Assembly (NCBI GenBank): GCA_045577695.1
Contig: JAZNIW010000030.1
Span: forward strand, 1 to 48,404
DNA from: UMGS1279 sp045577695
GTDB lineage: Bacteria > Bacillota > Clostridia > Oscillospirales > Acutalibacteraceae
DNA length: 48,404 nucleotides
Direction: 5' to 3'
Below the pieces are notes generated by a model. It saw only the letters and a list, made by a program, of their open reading frames with translations. It ran no database searches and was not told where the DNA came from. A program made the translations under genes and the position numbers. Shown here piece after piece: positions 41,447 through 48,404 of this stretch (the stretch's first letter is position 1; every line of letters begins with the position of its first letter).

Positions 41447-42316
41447 TTACTTTTTAATAATGGGAACCCAAATCTCACTACGATAATCGGAGCTACCCAT
41501 ATTTCCTTCGGTATAAGCTTCTATATCCATTTCATAGGTAGGCTGATAACCCGATGTAGGAAAGAACTCTGAAACAATTTTGTGCCACATATCTTGCATA
41601 GCATTAGGCATTGCACCTTTACACTCAAATACTGCCCAAGTTCTTGCAGGAATGGTGTTCTTTCTAAAACCTTCCGGTACTACTGTATTCTCATTGCATT
41701 TGGCAGCAATAGAATAATCAAATGTTTTTGCGTTCTCCGGTAGGTTTCCGTAACACACACCGAAGATGTAGGTTCTGTCGGTTGTAGTATCTAATAATTT
41801 CTTAACTGTACCGTCATTATGTGATCTCGTCCAAAAATCAGGAATAGTTTTTGCATTTTCCGAGTTATCAACGGTATGTGCTTCCACCTTTTCAATAATA
41901 TCAAAGGCTTCCTTTTCAATAATCTTGTAATCCATTATATTACCTCCGCTTAATGTGATTTTCACGGAAAGTCGGGAAAAGGATTTTAGCTTAGAGCCAT
42001 CTTTCTTTGCTTCAGAAGGTGTAACTCCGTGAAATCTTGAAAAAGCTCTTGTGAAGCTCTCAGGACTTTCATAACCGTATTTCAAAGCAATATCAATCAC
42101 TTTGTCATCTGCTGCACTCAGCTCATTGCCGGCAAGTGTGAGCCGTCTGTTGCGTATATAATCTCCAAGAGTCATTCCGCACAAAATACTGAATATCCTT
42201 TGAAGATAGAAACTTGAACAAGCCGCTTCTTTAGCAACTATCTCATAATCAATTTCTTCTGTTAGGTGTTCTTCAATATAGTTGATAGCATTTTGTATTC
42301 CGGTAATCCAATCCAT
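41447..42316 (-). CDS. AraC-family regulator with GyrI-like effector domain
   Basis: A 289-residue transcription factor. Residues 8-105 are the double AraC HTH (EIVAKEAACSSFYLQRIFSI, then DIALKYGYESPESFTRAFSRFHGVTPSEAK). Residues about 127-289 match the GyrI/effector-binding fold that binds hydrophobic cations and drugs, as in Rob- and BmrR-like regulators. Motifs include PARTWAVFECKGAMPNAMQDMW and YEMDIEAYTEGN. It presumably activates genes in response to a small molecule. The ribosome site is GGAGGG. It ends at a hairpin terminator just before the sigma-factor promoter. Confidence 0.88.
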   Translation of the reverse strand: MDWITGIQNAINYIEEHLTEEIDYEIVAKEAACSSFYLQRIFSILCGMTLGDYIRNRRLTLAGNELSAADDKVIDIALKYGYESPESFTRAFSRFHGVTPSEAKKDGSKLKSFSRLSVKITLSGGNIMDYKIIEKEAFDIIEKVEAHTVDNSENAKTIPDFWTRSHNDGTVKKLLDTTTDRTYIFGVCYGNLPENAKTFDYSIAAKCNENTVVPEGFRKNTIPARTWAVFECKGAMPNAMQDMWHKIVSEFFPTSGYQPTYEMDIEAYTEGNMGSSDYRSEIWVPIIKK

Positions 42317-42361
42317 CGTATCCCTCCTTTCTGTGTGATTACATTATAGAGCGAAAATAAT

Positions 42362-43285
42362 TTATTTTCCTGATTCTGAGTGTTCAGCACTGCAAGGGTT
42401 TTTTATGCTCTCAACAGGAATAGCAATTCTTGCTCCGATTTCAGGCTCTGCACCGAGATTGAGTGTTGGAGCAATACTTGTTGCGTATTTATAGCCGTAG
42501 CGTTCAAGGTTGTAGTTTTCAATCGCCTTAAACACTTGCCCGATGTACTTGCCAAAATCATCGGGATTATCATAAGGTTCACTTTGAAAGTAAAGCATTA
42601 CACATTCAGGCAGCTCTGCCACCTCATATCCATTAGGCAGAGTTTTTTTGTAGTCGATAGGCACTTCAACTCCTGCGGCTATTTTGCTGATACCTTTCTT
42701 TTGCAGAAAATCAGGCAAATCAATCAATGCTGCAGTATCAAATTTTTCGTGTATGCTATTGAGTAAGCCTTCCCAATCACAACCAACTTCCTCGCAATAA
42801 GAAAGGTAGTCGGTTGCCGACTTTGATGTAAGATAAATTAATTTTCTCTTTGGTCTGTTGACGGGTGTAACCGTGCAAATTGTTGTAGTGTCCATTATTT
42901 GTCCCTCTTTCAAAATATGATAATGATTAGCCGGGTGCTGTGTGAATACCGGAATAGCGATTCTACTCTTTCGGTACTCTTTTGGCGTAACAGAAAAACG
43001 CTTCACAAACGATCTTGTGTAACCCTCGTGAGATTGATAGTGGCTGTCGAGGGCAACATCAATAACAGAGTTCTCGGTGTCGAGAAGTTTTTTTGCACTC
43101 TCACTCAATACAACAGCATTTATGTATTCGCAGAGCGTAATCTTCATATGCTTTTGAAATAATCTGTCAAGTTGACGTCGGGAATATCCAACTGCACTAC
43201 AAACATTCTCAACACTAAATCCCATATCTGTGTGATGTGCTTTGATATACTCCTGAGCCGTAACTACCGTTTTTATATCATTCAT
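42362..43285 (-). CDS. AraC-family regulator with effector-binding domain (second)
   Basis: A 307-residue protein with an N-terminal AraC HTH (VENVCSAVGYSRRQLDRLFQ, then IDVALDSHYQSHEGYTRSFVKRFSVTPKEYRK). A C-terminal effector-binding/GyrI-like domain spans about 130-300 and includes KIAAGVEVPIDYKKTLPNGY. It is distinct in sequence from the neighbouring AraC protein, so it probably senses a different ligand. It lies 45 bases upstream of that gene. AAGGGTG is the ribosome site. Confidence 0.85.
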   Translation of the reverse strand: MNDIKTVVTAQEYIKAHHTDMGFSVENVCSAVGYSRRQLDRLFQKHMKITLCEYINAVVLSESAKKLLDTENSVIDVALDSHYQSHEGYTRSFVKRFSVTPKEYRKSRIAIPVFTQHPANHYHILKEGQIMDTTTICTVTPVNRPKRKLIYLTSKSATDYLSYCEEVGCDWEGLLNSIHEKFDTAALIDLPDFLQKKGISKIAAGVEVPIDYKKTLPNGYEVAELPECVMLYFQSEPYDNPDDFGKYIGQVFKAIENYNLERYGYKYATSIAPTLNLGAEPEIGARIAIPVESIKNPCSAEHSESGK

Positions 43286-43364
43286 CTTGCACCCTTAATC
43301 TATGATAACACCATACCATTACTTATTCTTGATATATATGGACAAACATCTGATAAGACATACT

Positions 43365-44417
43365 TTATTGCAATTCTTTTCCCATAAACCTTTGTGGCAT
43401 CTTGCCAAAGTTGACCGCTTTAATTGCTTCGATTATTTCTTCTTTACGTTCTTCGGAATCAGTCAAGTCGCAAACAATATCATTGAGGTCATACGGGCCG
43501 TTACGGAAGTGACCGACCGATGCACCGTGAAATTCTCCGTCAATTAGAAGATACTGCAAAGGCTCGTGATCGTACTCAAGGTTTTCTACAAGTGGTTTTA
43601 TCCACTCTTTTAGCATTTGTTCATTTGCTTTATAGAGAAAATCGTTCCTATGTATTGCGTAAACAAAGTTCATAGGCTTAGGCTCATACTCATTTAATAC
43701 TTCCATATCACTTTGAAGTATGTAGCCACAATCAACCGACACAAGAATACCAACCTTTTCAAGCTCCGCTACAGCAAGTTTTATCTCTTTTTCGGGTATC
43801 TTATAGAAAGACTTTGCCATTGCAGTATCGAACCATACAAGGCGATATGCAAATCTTTGAAGAACTATTTTAAGAGCTTCAAGTCGGGTATATTTTTCTG
43901 TATTTACATCAGGAAAAACCTCTCTAAACTTATACCAACCTCTGTCCCATTCGCCGTCATACTGATCTTCATAAATCAAAAAGGCTTCCTGCAGTCGATG
44001 AAGGATGGGGGTAATCTCTTTTACGAGCAGTCCTGTTTCTTCTTTTATTTGCTGAATGTTAAAAGGTCCCGCATTTTCAATTAGTTCAAGTAATTTGAGT
44101 TGCAGTTCAGTAGGTTTTGTCAGCGGCTTGCGATAAAGAGCTACAAACAGTTCAAGATCTTCAGGCATAATCCAACCCAAATTTCCGCCTGCGAAACGAC
44201 CTTTTATCAGTTTGCGATCTTTTTGTCTGTCACGATTAAACTCAATATCATTGAAGCCTGCACGAAATGTAAGCGTAGGCGGTTGACCAAAACCATTCCA
44301 ATAAACATTTTGTCCAGGCTGAGTATCTCTATATAATTCGATATACTCAGTTTCATCCGCTTTGTTTATGAAGTATTGACGTTCCATACGGAGAGAAATG
44401 ATTTTCTTATTATTCAT
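43365..44417 (-). CDS. AlkZ-like winged-helix protein (putative DNA glycosylase family)
   Basis: A 350-residue protein resembling the AlkZ/YcaQ (HTH_42) winged-helix family, members of which unhook interstrand crosslinks and bulky lesions made by natural-product genotoxins. Visible features are ELIENAGPFNIQQIKEETG plus LHRLQEAFLIYE, the repeated winged-helix pattern (EKEIKLAVAELEKVGILV) and the C-terminal LQYLLIDGEFHGASVGHF. I could not locate the catalytic Q-x-Q/Q-x-D motif with confidence, so it may be a divergent member. It lies in an apparent operon, 15 bases after the VOC gene, with a GGAGGA ribosome site. Confidence 0.55.
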   Translation of the reverse strand: MNNKKIISLRMERQYFINKADETEYIELYRDTQPGQNVYWNGFGQPPTLTFRAGFNDIEFNRDRQKDRKLIKGRFAGGNLGWIMPEDLELFVALYRKPLTKPTELQLKLLELIENAGPFNIQQIKEETGLLVKEITPILHRLQEAFLIYEDQYDGEWDRGWYKFREVFPDVNTEKYTRLEALKIVLQRFAYRLVWFDTAMAKSFYKIPEKEIKLAVAELEKVGILVSVDCGYILQSDMEVLNEYEPKPMNFVYAIHRNDFLYKANEQMLKEWIKPLVENLEYDHEPLQYLLIDGEFHGASVGHFRNGPYDLNDIVCDLTDSEERKEEIIEAIKAVNFGKMPQRFMGKELQ

Positions 44418-44432
44418 TCGATCATTCCTCCT

Positions 44433-44789
44433 TTATAAGAATAAAATAGTGTTTCCATCAGGATCGGTAACAGTCAATTCCGTGCCGCCCCAAAAGGTTT
44501 TTATTGGCTCAGGGCAATCAATTCCTGCAGCCTTGATATTTTCATATATCTCATTTACTTTTCCATCAGTAGTGAAGTATAAATTATTACAACAAGGTTG
44601 TTCTTTTCCTTCGGGGATAGACCATATCCACATAACGGGTTCTTTCTCATCTGTGAGTGCAAGAGCTGCACCATAATAATCGTCAGACTCTTTTTCTTGC
44701 ACTACCCTAAACCCTAATGCTTTATAGAAATCAAAAATAATCTGAGGTTGTTTTGAGTAAAAATTTAATCCGTGAAAATGTATGTTCAT
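44433..44789 (-). CDS. VOC-superfamily protein (glyoxalase/bleomycin-resistance type)
   Basis: A 118-residue single-domain protein: NIHFHGLNFYSKQPQIIFDF then YKALGFRVVQEK, and the C-terminal ELTVTDPDGNTILF typical of the fold. Such proteins bind metals or sequester drugs, for example bleomycin or fosfomycin relatives; the ligand here is unknown. The ATG at 44789 shares one base with the stop of the DUF3795 gene (TAATG), so translation is coupled; the 30-base-longer start is rejected. Confidence 0.85.
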   Translation of the reverse strand: MNIHFHGLNFYSKQPQIIFDFYKALGFRVVQEKESDDYYGAALALTDEKEPVMWIWSIPEGKEQPCCNNLYFTTDGKVNEIYENIKAAGIDCPEPIKTFWGGTELTVTDPDGNTILFL

Positions 44790-45316
44790 TATGTATTGCT
44801 CACTTTCCATTTTTTGCATTGTTCAATTCTTGCTCCTTGAGGAGTATCACCGTGTTCAGGATCACAAGAATATTGAGTAAGCAGTTCGCAAGGAATATCA
44901 GGACATTCTCCGCAATGAACGAACCCTTTATTTTGACAACAAACTGCTACCGGACATTCGCCGTGAAACGGGTGTCCGTTTGTTTCTATGCAGCCACCAC
45001 ATCCGCAGGTTTCCTTATATTCACAACTAATACAATGGAGTCCGCAACGAGTATCAATTATCTCGTTTCTCCATTCATTTAGATTAGATAACCGATCAGG
45101 ATTATGACCGTTTTCTATAAACTCGGTCAAATCTTTACAAGGGAGTTCCTTACATTCACCGCAATGTTTATAACCTTTTGCAGTTGCACATTTATAAATA
45201 TCGCATTCTCCCCAAAATATCTTACCGTTTTGTTTATTGCAACCACCACAGTTGAATTTTTCTTTGAACTGACAAGTATTGCAGTTTGTTCCACATTTAC
45301 CTTTAATAATACTCAT
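44789..45316 (-). CDS. Tandem DUF3795 cysteine-rich protein
   Basis: A 175-residue protein made of two homologous Cys-rich units. Unit one has CGTNCNTCQFKEKFNCGGC...GECDIYKC...HCGECKELPC, and unit two has CGLHCISCEYKETCGCGGC...GECPVAVC...HCGECPDIPC. Each carries about nine conserved cysteines, compatible with zinc or iron-sulfur binding. DUF3795 proteins are common in gut Clostridia and have no known function. The same kind of domain is fused to the C-terminus of the three-domain protein two genes upstream. Confidence 0.82.
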   Translation of the reverse strand: MSIIKGKCGTNCNTCQFKEKFNCGGCNKQNGKIFWGECDIYKCATAKGYKHCGECKELPCKDLTEFIENGHNPDRLSNLNEWRNEIIDTRCGLHCISCEYKETCGCGGCIETNGHPFHGECPVAVCCQNKGFVHCGECPDIPCELLTQYSCDPEHGDTPQGARIEQCKKWKVSNT

Positions 45317-45330
45317 TATACCGTTTCTCC

Positions 45331-45834
45331 TTACTTGGTTACAAAATAGCAGTAATCAAGAATTACATTCCCATTTTCATCGGGGGTGGTGTAACGAGGA
45401 CACAAACAATTCTCAAATGACCAAACTGCACCGTTTTCATCTTGCCATATTTCCATACCGTTCTCTGCAAGTTTTTGTTTGCAAGCACTTGTATCGTGAA
45501 CTTCATTCTCTTTGCCGTAGATCCAACAAGTTCCCAAGCTCAAATTTTTGAAATCAATGCTGACAAATCCGTCAGGAACGGGCGTGTTTTCAGGAGTGAG
45601 CATACCTATGTAATATTCAAAAGGTTCTCCTTCGGCTCGTCTTTCAACACCGATATAACCGCCGCCATTTTCCCAAATGGCAAGGATTTTGTCTGTACCG
45701 CCCATAGTCTGCTCAAGAAGATCAAACCAACCGTTTTGCCACCATTCACCCCAATGTCCAAAATTGTCGTACTTCTTTCCGATAAATCTCATTGTGGGGA
45801 TATTTTCTCTAAATACCTTAATAATTTCAGCCAT
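45331..45834 (-). CDS. Stand-alone GyrI-like / effector-binding protein
   Basis: A 167-residue protein with the GyrI/SAV2435-like effector-binding fold. It has PTMRFIGKKYDNFGHWGEWW near the start and VSIDFKNLSLGTCWIYGKE in the middle, and ends in the VILDYCYFV strand. It has no DNA-binding domain. Such proteins bind planar or hydrophobic compounds and may sequester or hydrolyse them. The ATG at 45834 follows the TAA of the upstream gene by two bases, and AGGAGG is about 8 bases upstream. Confidence 0.78.
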   Translation of the reverse strand: MAEIIKVFRENIPTMRFIGKKYDNFGHWGEWWQNGWFDLLEQTMGGTDKILAIWENGGGYIGVERRAEGEPFEYYIGMLTPENTPVPDGFVSIDFKNLSLGTCWIYGKENEVHDTSACKQKLAENGMEIWQDENGAVWSFENCLCPRYTTPDENGNVILDYCYFVTK

Positions 45835-45836
45835 AA

Positions 45837-47327
45837 TTAGCCCTCCTGAATTTGGTTGCATTTATTTACATATTTTATTTGATAGTCCTTGAGCATAGCG
45901 CAAGGATATTCGGGACACAGATTGCAAGAGCTGATGTTTCGCTCAATACAACATTTTCTAAAAGGACAGTCCTGACAGAGTTCAAATACATTATCAGTTC
46001 TGCCGCCACAACAGTTAAATTTCTCTAAAGGAATATCTATTCTAAATTGCTCTTTATAAAAGCTCTGTGACTGTTCTCGCAAAGAATCATCATCGGTTTG
46101 GGTTGCAATATATGTAACACACCTTGAGCAATCGTGACCGCAATAACATTTACACTCTTTCTTGGCTACAAAGATGTGTGCAAATTCAGTTTCATAGTGT
46201 TCGATTAGTAATAAGCCTGAATTTGAGATATATGATTTTATTTCCGCAGGCGTATCCGGAAATACTGTGATTTTTCTCGTTCCGGTGTCAATGAATCCGT
46301 CTCGGTTTTTATCGATTGACAAAACGAATTTCCCATTGTCTTTTAGCAAAGCAGCTACTTTATTTATGGCGGTCTGCTTTTCCTCAATGTGCATAAAGGT
46401 TAAGGAGGAATAAATAACATCGAAAGATTGAGAAATATCGAGTGTTTGAAAATCTCCGCAAAGTAACTTCACGTTGGTCTGCTCAGAGAGGTTTTCTTTT
46501 GCTCGGTCTATGGTTTTAGTGGAAATATCAATGCCGTAGAATTGACCACATAAGGGAGCTACACGAACCGCAAGACGACCTGTTCCTACACCGATTTCAA
46601 GAACAGATTTATCTTTATCAAGTTTCATTTTGTCAATAAAGACTTGTCCGTCCCATTTATCCATATAATCCCGTAAAGGCTTCGGATCGTGTACGGGATC
46701 GTTGTTTTCCTTTACAAGCAAATCATAATGTTGAATAACATCATCAGTTATCGAATTTACGACCAATGAATCATCATCACTCAAAGCATACACTTTATAT
46801 TTGCTGTTGGAAATAAGATCATCGAGCAATCTTTTTCGTTCAGCTGTATAATGGCAGATAAGAATACCATCAAACAATCCCAACCCCTTAAATTCATTCA
46901 TACCATCAGGAATAGAATCAAATGCCGCAATATGCTCAATGCTCTGTGTGGCAATATGCGCTCCCGCACTTCCACCTATATAGAGAACGCCTGATTTCAC
47001 ATAGCGTATGATTTCTTTATCAAAGCCACAGTCTTTTATCCGCTTTAGTGTTGCAAATGTATTTCCGCCGCTTATATAAATAATATCTAAATCGAGGTTA
47101 ATAAACTGTTGTGCATCATAATAATCGAAAACTGCGATATTATCTCTTGTAAAACCAAACTCTTGCATCCTTAAAAAATACTTTTCACTGTGTATAGCTT
47201 CATACGTTGCTTTTTCATTAGGGATAAATAACAGTTTACATTGATCTATGGGTTTACTTAGATTATCAATTATTGTTTTCTTTGCATTGTCGTTACGAAA
47301 GTCGCAAGACGAAAGAATGAGTTTCAT
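45837..47327 (-). CDS. Three-domain fusion: peptidase E-like, SAM methyltransferase, DUF3795-like
   Basis: A 496-residue fusion. Residues 1-215 match S51 peptidase E / type-1 amidotransferase-fold proteins: ISGGNTF (85-91), nucleophile S120 in GGSAGAHI, and H159 (ICHYTAERKRLL). Residues 216-390 are a class I methyltransferase with EIGVGTGRLAVRVAPL (244-259), GIDIS, and LLCGDFQTLD. Residues 391-496 are Cys-rich (CKCYCGHDCSRC, CQDCPFRKCC, CNLCPEYPC), like DUF3795. I know no characterised protein with this combination. The start overlaps the exonuclease stop by ATGA, and AAAGGAG is upstream. Confidence 0.82.
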   Translation of the reverse strand: MKLILSSCDFRNDNAKKTIIDNLSKPIDQCKLLFIPNEKATYEAIHSEKYFLRMQEFGFTRDNIAVFDYYDAQQFINLDLDIIYISGGNTFATLKRIKDCGFDKEIIRYVKSGVLYIGGSAGAHIATQSIEHIAAFDSIPDGMNEFKGLGLFDGILICHYTAERKRLLDDLISNSKYKVYALSDDDSLVVNSITDDVIQHYDLLVKENNDPVHDPKPLRDYMDKWDGQVFIDKMKLDKDKSVLEIGVGTGRLAVRVAPLCGQFYGIDISTKTIDRAKENLSEQTNVKLLCGDFQTLDISQSFDVIYSSLTFMHIEEKQTAINKVAALLKDNGKFVLSIDKNRDGFIDTGTRKITVFPDTPAEIKSYISNSGLLLIEHYETEFAHIFVAKKECKCYCGHDCSRCVTYIATQTDDDSLREQSQSFYKEQFRIDIPLEKFNCCGGRTDNVFELCQDCPFRKCCIERNISSCNLCPEYPCAMLKDYQIKYVNKCNQIQEG

Positions 47328-48166
47328 TTCAAGCCCACTCCTTTCAAAACCTCATTTGTGGTTATTCCGTTAAATTTATATACAAGCTCGCTCATAGCAA
47401 ACGGTAACTGCGCCGAATTATCGAGCTTGATAATCTTATAATTCGTTCTTAACTTCTCGGCATTCCTGATTATAGATTGTTTAATTGATGGTTTCTTTAT
47501 CCCATCTGCATTTGAAATTATGTTTTCAAGAGAGCCAAACTCATTAAGCAACAAAGCAGCCGTTTTCGGGCCGACTTTGTCTGCTCCTTTAATATTATCT
47601 GAAGCATCACCCGTCAGTGATTTGAAATCAGCATATTGAAACGGTGTAATGCTAAATTTGTCTTTTATGTATTCAGGTGTACATATGGAGGTTTTATCAC
47701 CACGATACCTAAGTACCGACACTTTATCTGTTATGAGCTGAAAGAAGTCGCTATCAAATGATGAAATGACAATTTCATTTTCTTGCCCATAAGTAAAAGC
47801 ATATCCTGCAATCAAATCATCGGTTTCACAAGTGATTGTTTCGGTGTGCTTTATACCGAGATAGTCGAGTGCTGCATATACATCAAGCAACTGTGAAAAT
47901 GGTGTTTCTTCTTCCGGTGTTTCGCTATAATCCACTCTGTTTGCTTTATAATCAGAGTCGAGAGTTGAACGTTCGTTTTCGTGTTCGCCATCAAATAATA
48001 CGACAATGTGCGTTGGCTCGGTTCTTCGTATAATTTTCAGCAACGCACCGACAAAACCAAGTGTACCTTGTATAGCCTTGCCTTGTTCATTTACTATTCT
48101 CGCAGGCATACCAAAGAACATTTGAAATAGTAGGTTGCTTCCATCAACAATCAAAAGTCGGTTCAT
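47324..48166 (-). CDS. 5'-3' exonuclease, FEN/PolI N-terminal domain type (stand-alone)
   Basis: A 280-residue protein equivalent to the 5' nuclease domain of DNA polymerase I without the polymerase. Metal-binding acidic residues are visible in LIVDGSNLL (D8), VVLFDGEHENE, CETDDLIAGY, SSFDSDFFQL and GDASDNIKG. The helix-hairpin-helix VGPKTAALLLNEFG follows. Stand-alone members process RNA primers or flaps, or serve as repair nucleases. Its position in an accessory operon rather than near replication genes suggests an element-borne repair or defence role. It is coupled by overlapping ATGA to both neighbours. Confidence 0.9.
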   Translation of the reverse strand: MNRLLIVDGSNLLFQMFFGMPARIVNEQGKAIQGTLGFVGALLKIIRRTEPTHIVVLFDGEHENERSTLDSDYKANRVDYSETPEEETPFSQLLDVYAALDYLGIKHTETITCETDDLIAGYAFTYGQENEIVISSFDSDFFQLITDKVSVLRYRGDKTSICTPEYIKDKFSITPFQYADFKSLTGDASDNIKGADKVGPKTAALLLNEFGSLENIISNADGIKKPSIKQSIIRNAEKLRTNYKIIKLDNSAQLPFAMSELVYKFNGITTNEVLKGVGLK

Positions 48167-48404
48167 AACAAATACTCCTTAATATCCCCGATAAACTGAT
48201 TACCGCAACGAGCAAGCTCGCCGAGAACACGATCAATACCTTGTTCGGTTTTATGCCAATTATCTTTTGTTATTCCCATACATACAACAGGACAAACATA
48301 AAACTTTGTATCGGGAAAAGCCATCTGATAAAGCATCAGGCATCTACGTGCGTGAAATGCTTTACAAACGATAATTGCAGTCTTTATTTCTATACCTTTT
48401 TCAT
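48163..48404 (-). CDS. YdcF/DUF218-family protein, C-terminal fragment (runs off the window)
   Basis: The reading frame enters from the right edge with two bases of a split codon and gives 80 residues to TGA at 48163. It contains AIIVCKAFHARRCLMLY, then FPDTKFYVCPV and a basic/acidic helical end. The KAFHARR and following strand fit the DUF218 (YdcF/SanA) family of putative nucleotide- or SAM-binding proteins. The 5' end is outside the window. Its stop overlaps the exonuclease ATG (ATGA), so it belongs to the same operon. Confidence 0.65.
   Translation of the reverse strand, partial: EKGIEIKTAIIVCKAFHARRCLMLYQMAFPDTKFYVCPVVCMGITKDNWHKTEQGIDRVLGELARCGNQFIGDIKEYLL

Noticed and set aside
26041..48404. 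A full integrative and conjugative element
   Set aside because: Integrase and regulators are present, but no relaxase, coupling protein or type IV secretion genes are in view. I call it an integrative element of unknown type whose right part is unseen.

Overview
The window looks like a chromosome segment from a Gram-positive anaerobe of the Clostridia, probably a gut Oscillospirales/Ruminococcaceae-type bacterium. Supporting signs are strong AGGAGG ribosome sites, TTGACA/TATAAT promoters, a T-box leader, an FMN riboswitch, an NADP-type gdhA, and a tRNA-Arg(CCU)-targeted integrative element with Firmicutes-style genes. The exact genus cannot be told from the sequence alone.

Positions 1-25980 are core chromosome. 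In order: an AGCS sodium/amino-acid symporter; an XRE regulator; tRNA-Thr(CGU); a U32 peptidase-family (RNA hydroxylase-type) protein with a DUF4358 lipoprotein; gdhA; an FMN riboswitch with ribU; a long branched-chain amino-acid operon under an isoleucine-type T-box (ilvA-ridA-ilvB-ilvN-ilvC-ilvD, then mtaB); and an opposing serC-serA-vanY-like operon. A surface/polysaccharide group follows: an orphan phage-tail-like protein, a PF14907-type nucleotidyltransferase, a GT4 glycosyltransferase and capF.

At 25997-26040 lies the 3' half of a tRNA-Arg(CCU) gene, from anticodon loop to CCA, with no 5' half. A tyrosine integrase gene follows at 26365. This is the chromosomal att scar of an integrative element that runs from about 26041 past the right edge of the window. 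The intact tRNA and the conjugation genes, if any, must lie outside.

The element is visibly more AT-rich. Its left part is regulatory: integrase, four excisionase-fold genes (one with three tandem HTH domains), a MazF/PemK toxin fused to a zinc domain, and a sigma-region-4 protein behind a structured leader. Next come an ImmA/IrrE protease carrying the same C-terminal module as its two neighbours, a zinc-ribbon protein with a HEPN-like motif, and an XRE repressor. Its right part looks like a drug- or genotoxin-response region. It has a methyltransferase and a GNAT behind a leader-peptide attenuator, and two paralogous ECF-like sigma factors with large C-terminal extensions, each preceded by the same non-sigma-A motif (AACCAAC-N14-ACTATATA). 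It also has two AraC regulators with GyrI-like effector domains, an AlkZ-like protein, a VOC protein, DUF3795 proteins, a three-domain peptidase-E/methyltransferase/DUF3795 fusion, a FEN-type exonuclease and a YdcF-like protein.

The best candidates for undescribed biology are the paired sigma factors with their shared promoter motif, the protease/paralogue regulatory trio, the three-domain fusion operon, and the attenuator-controlled methyltransferase.
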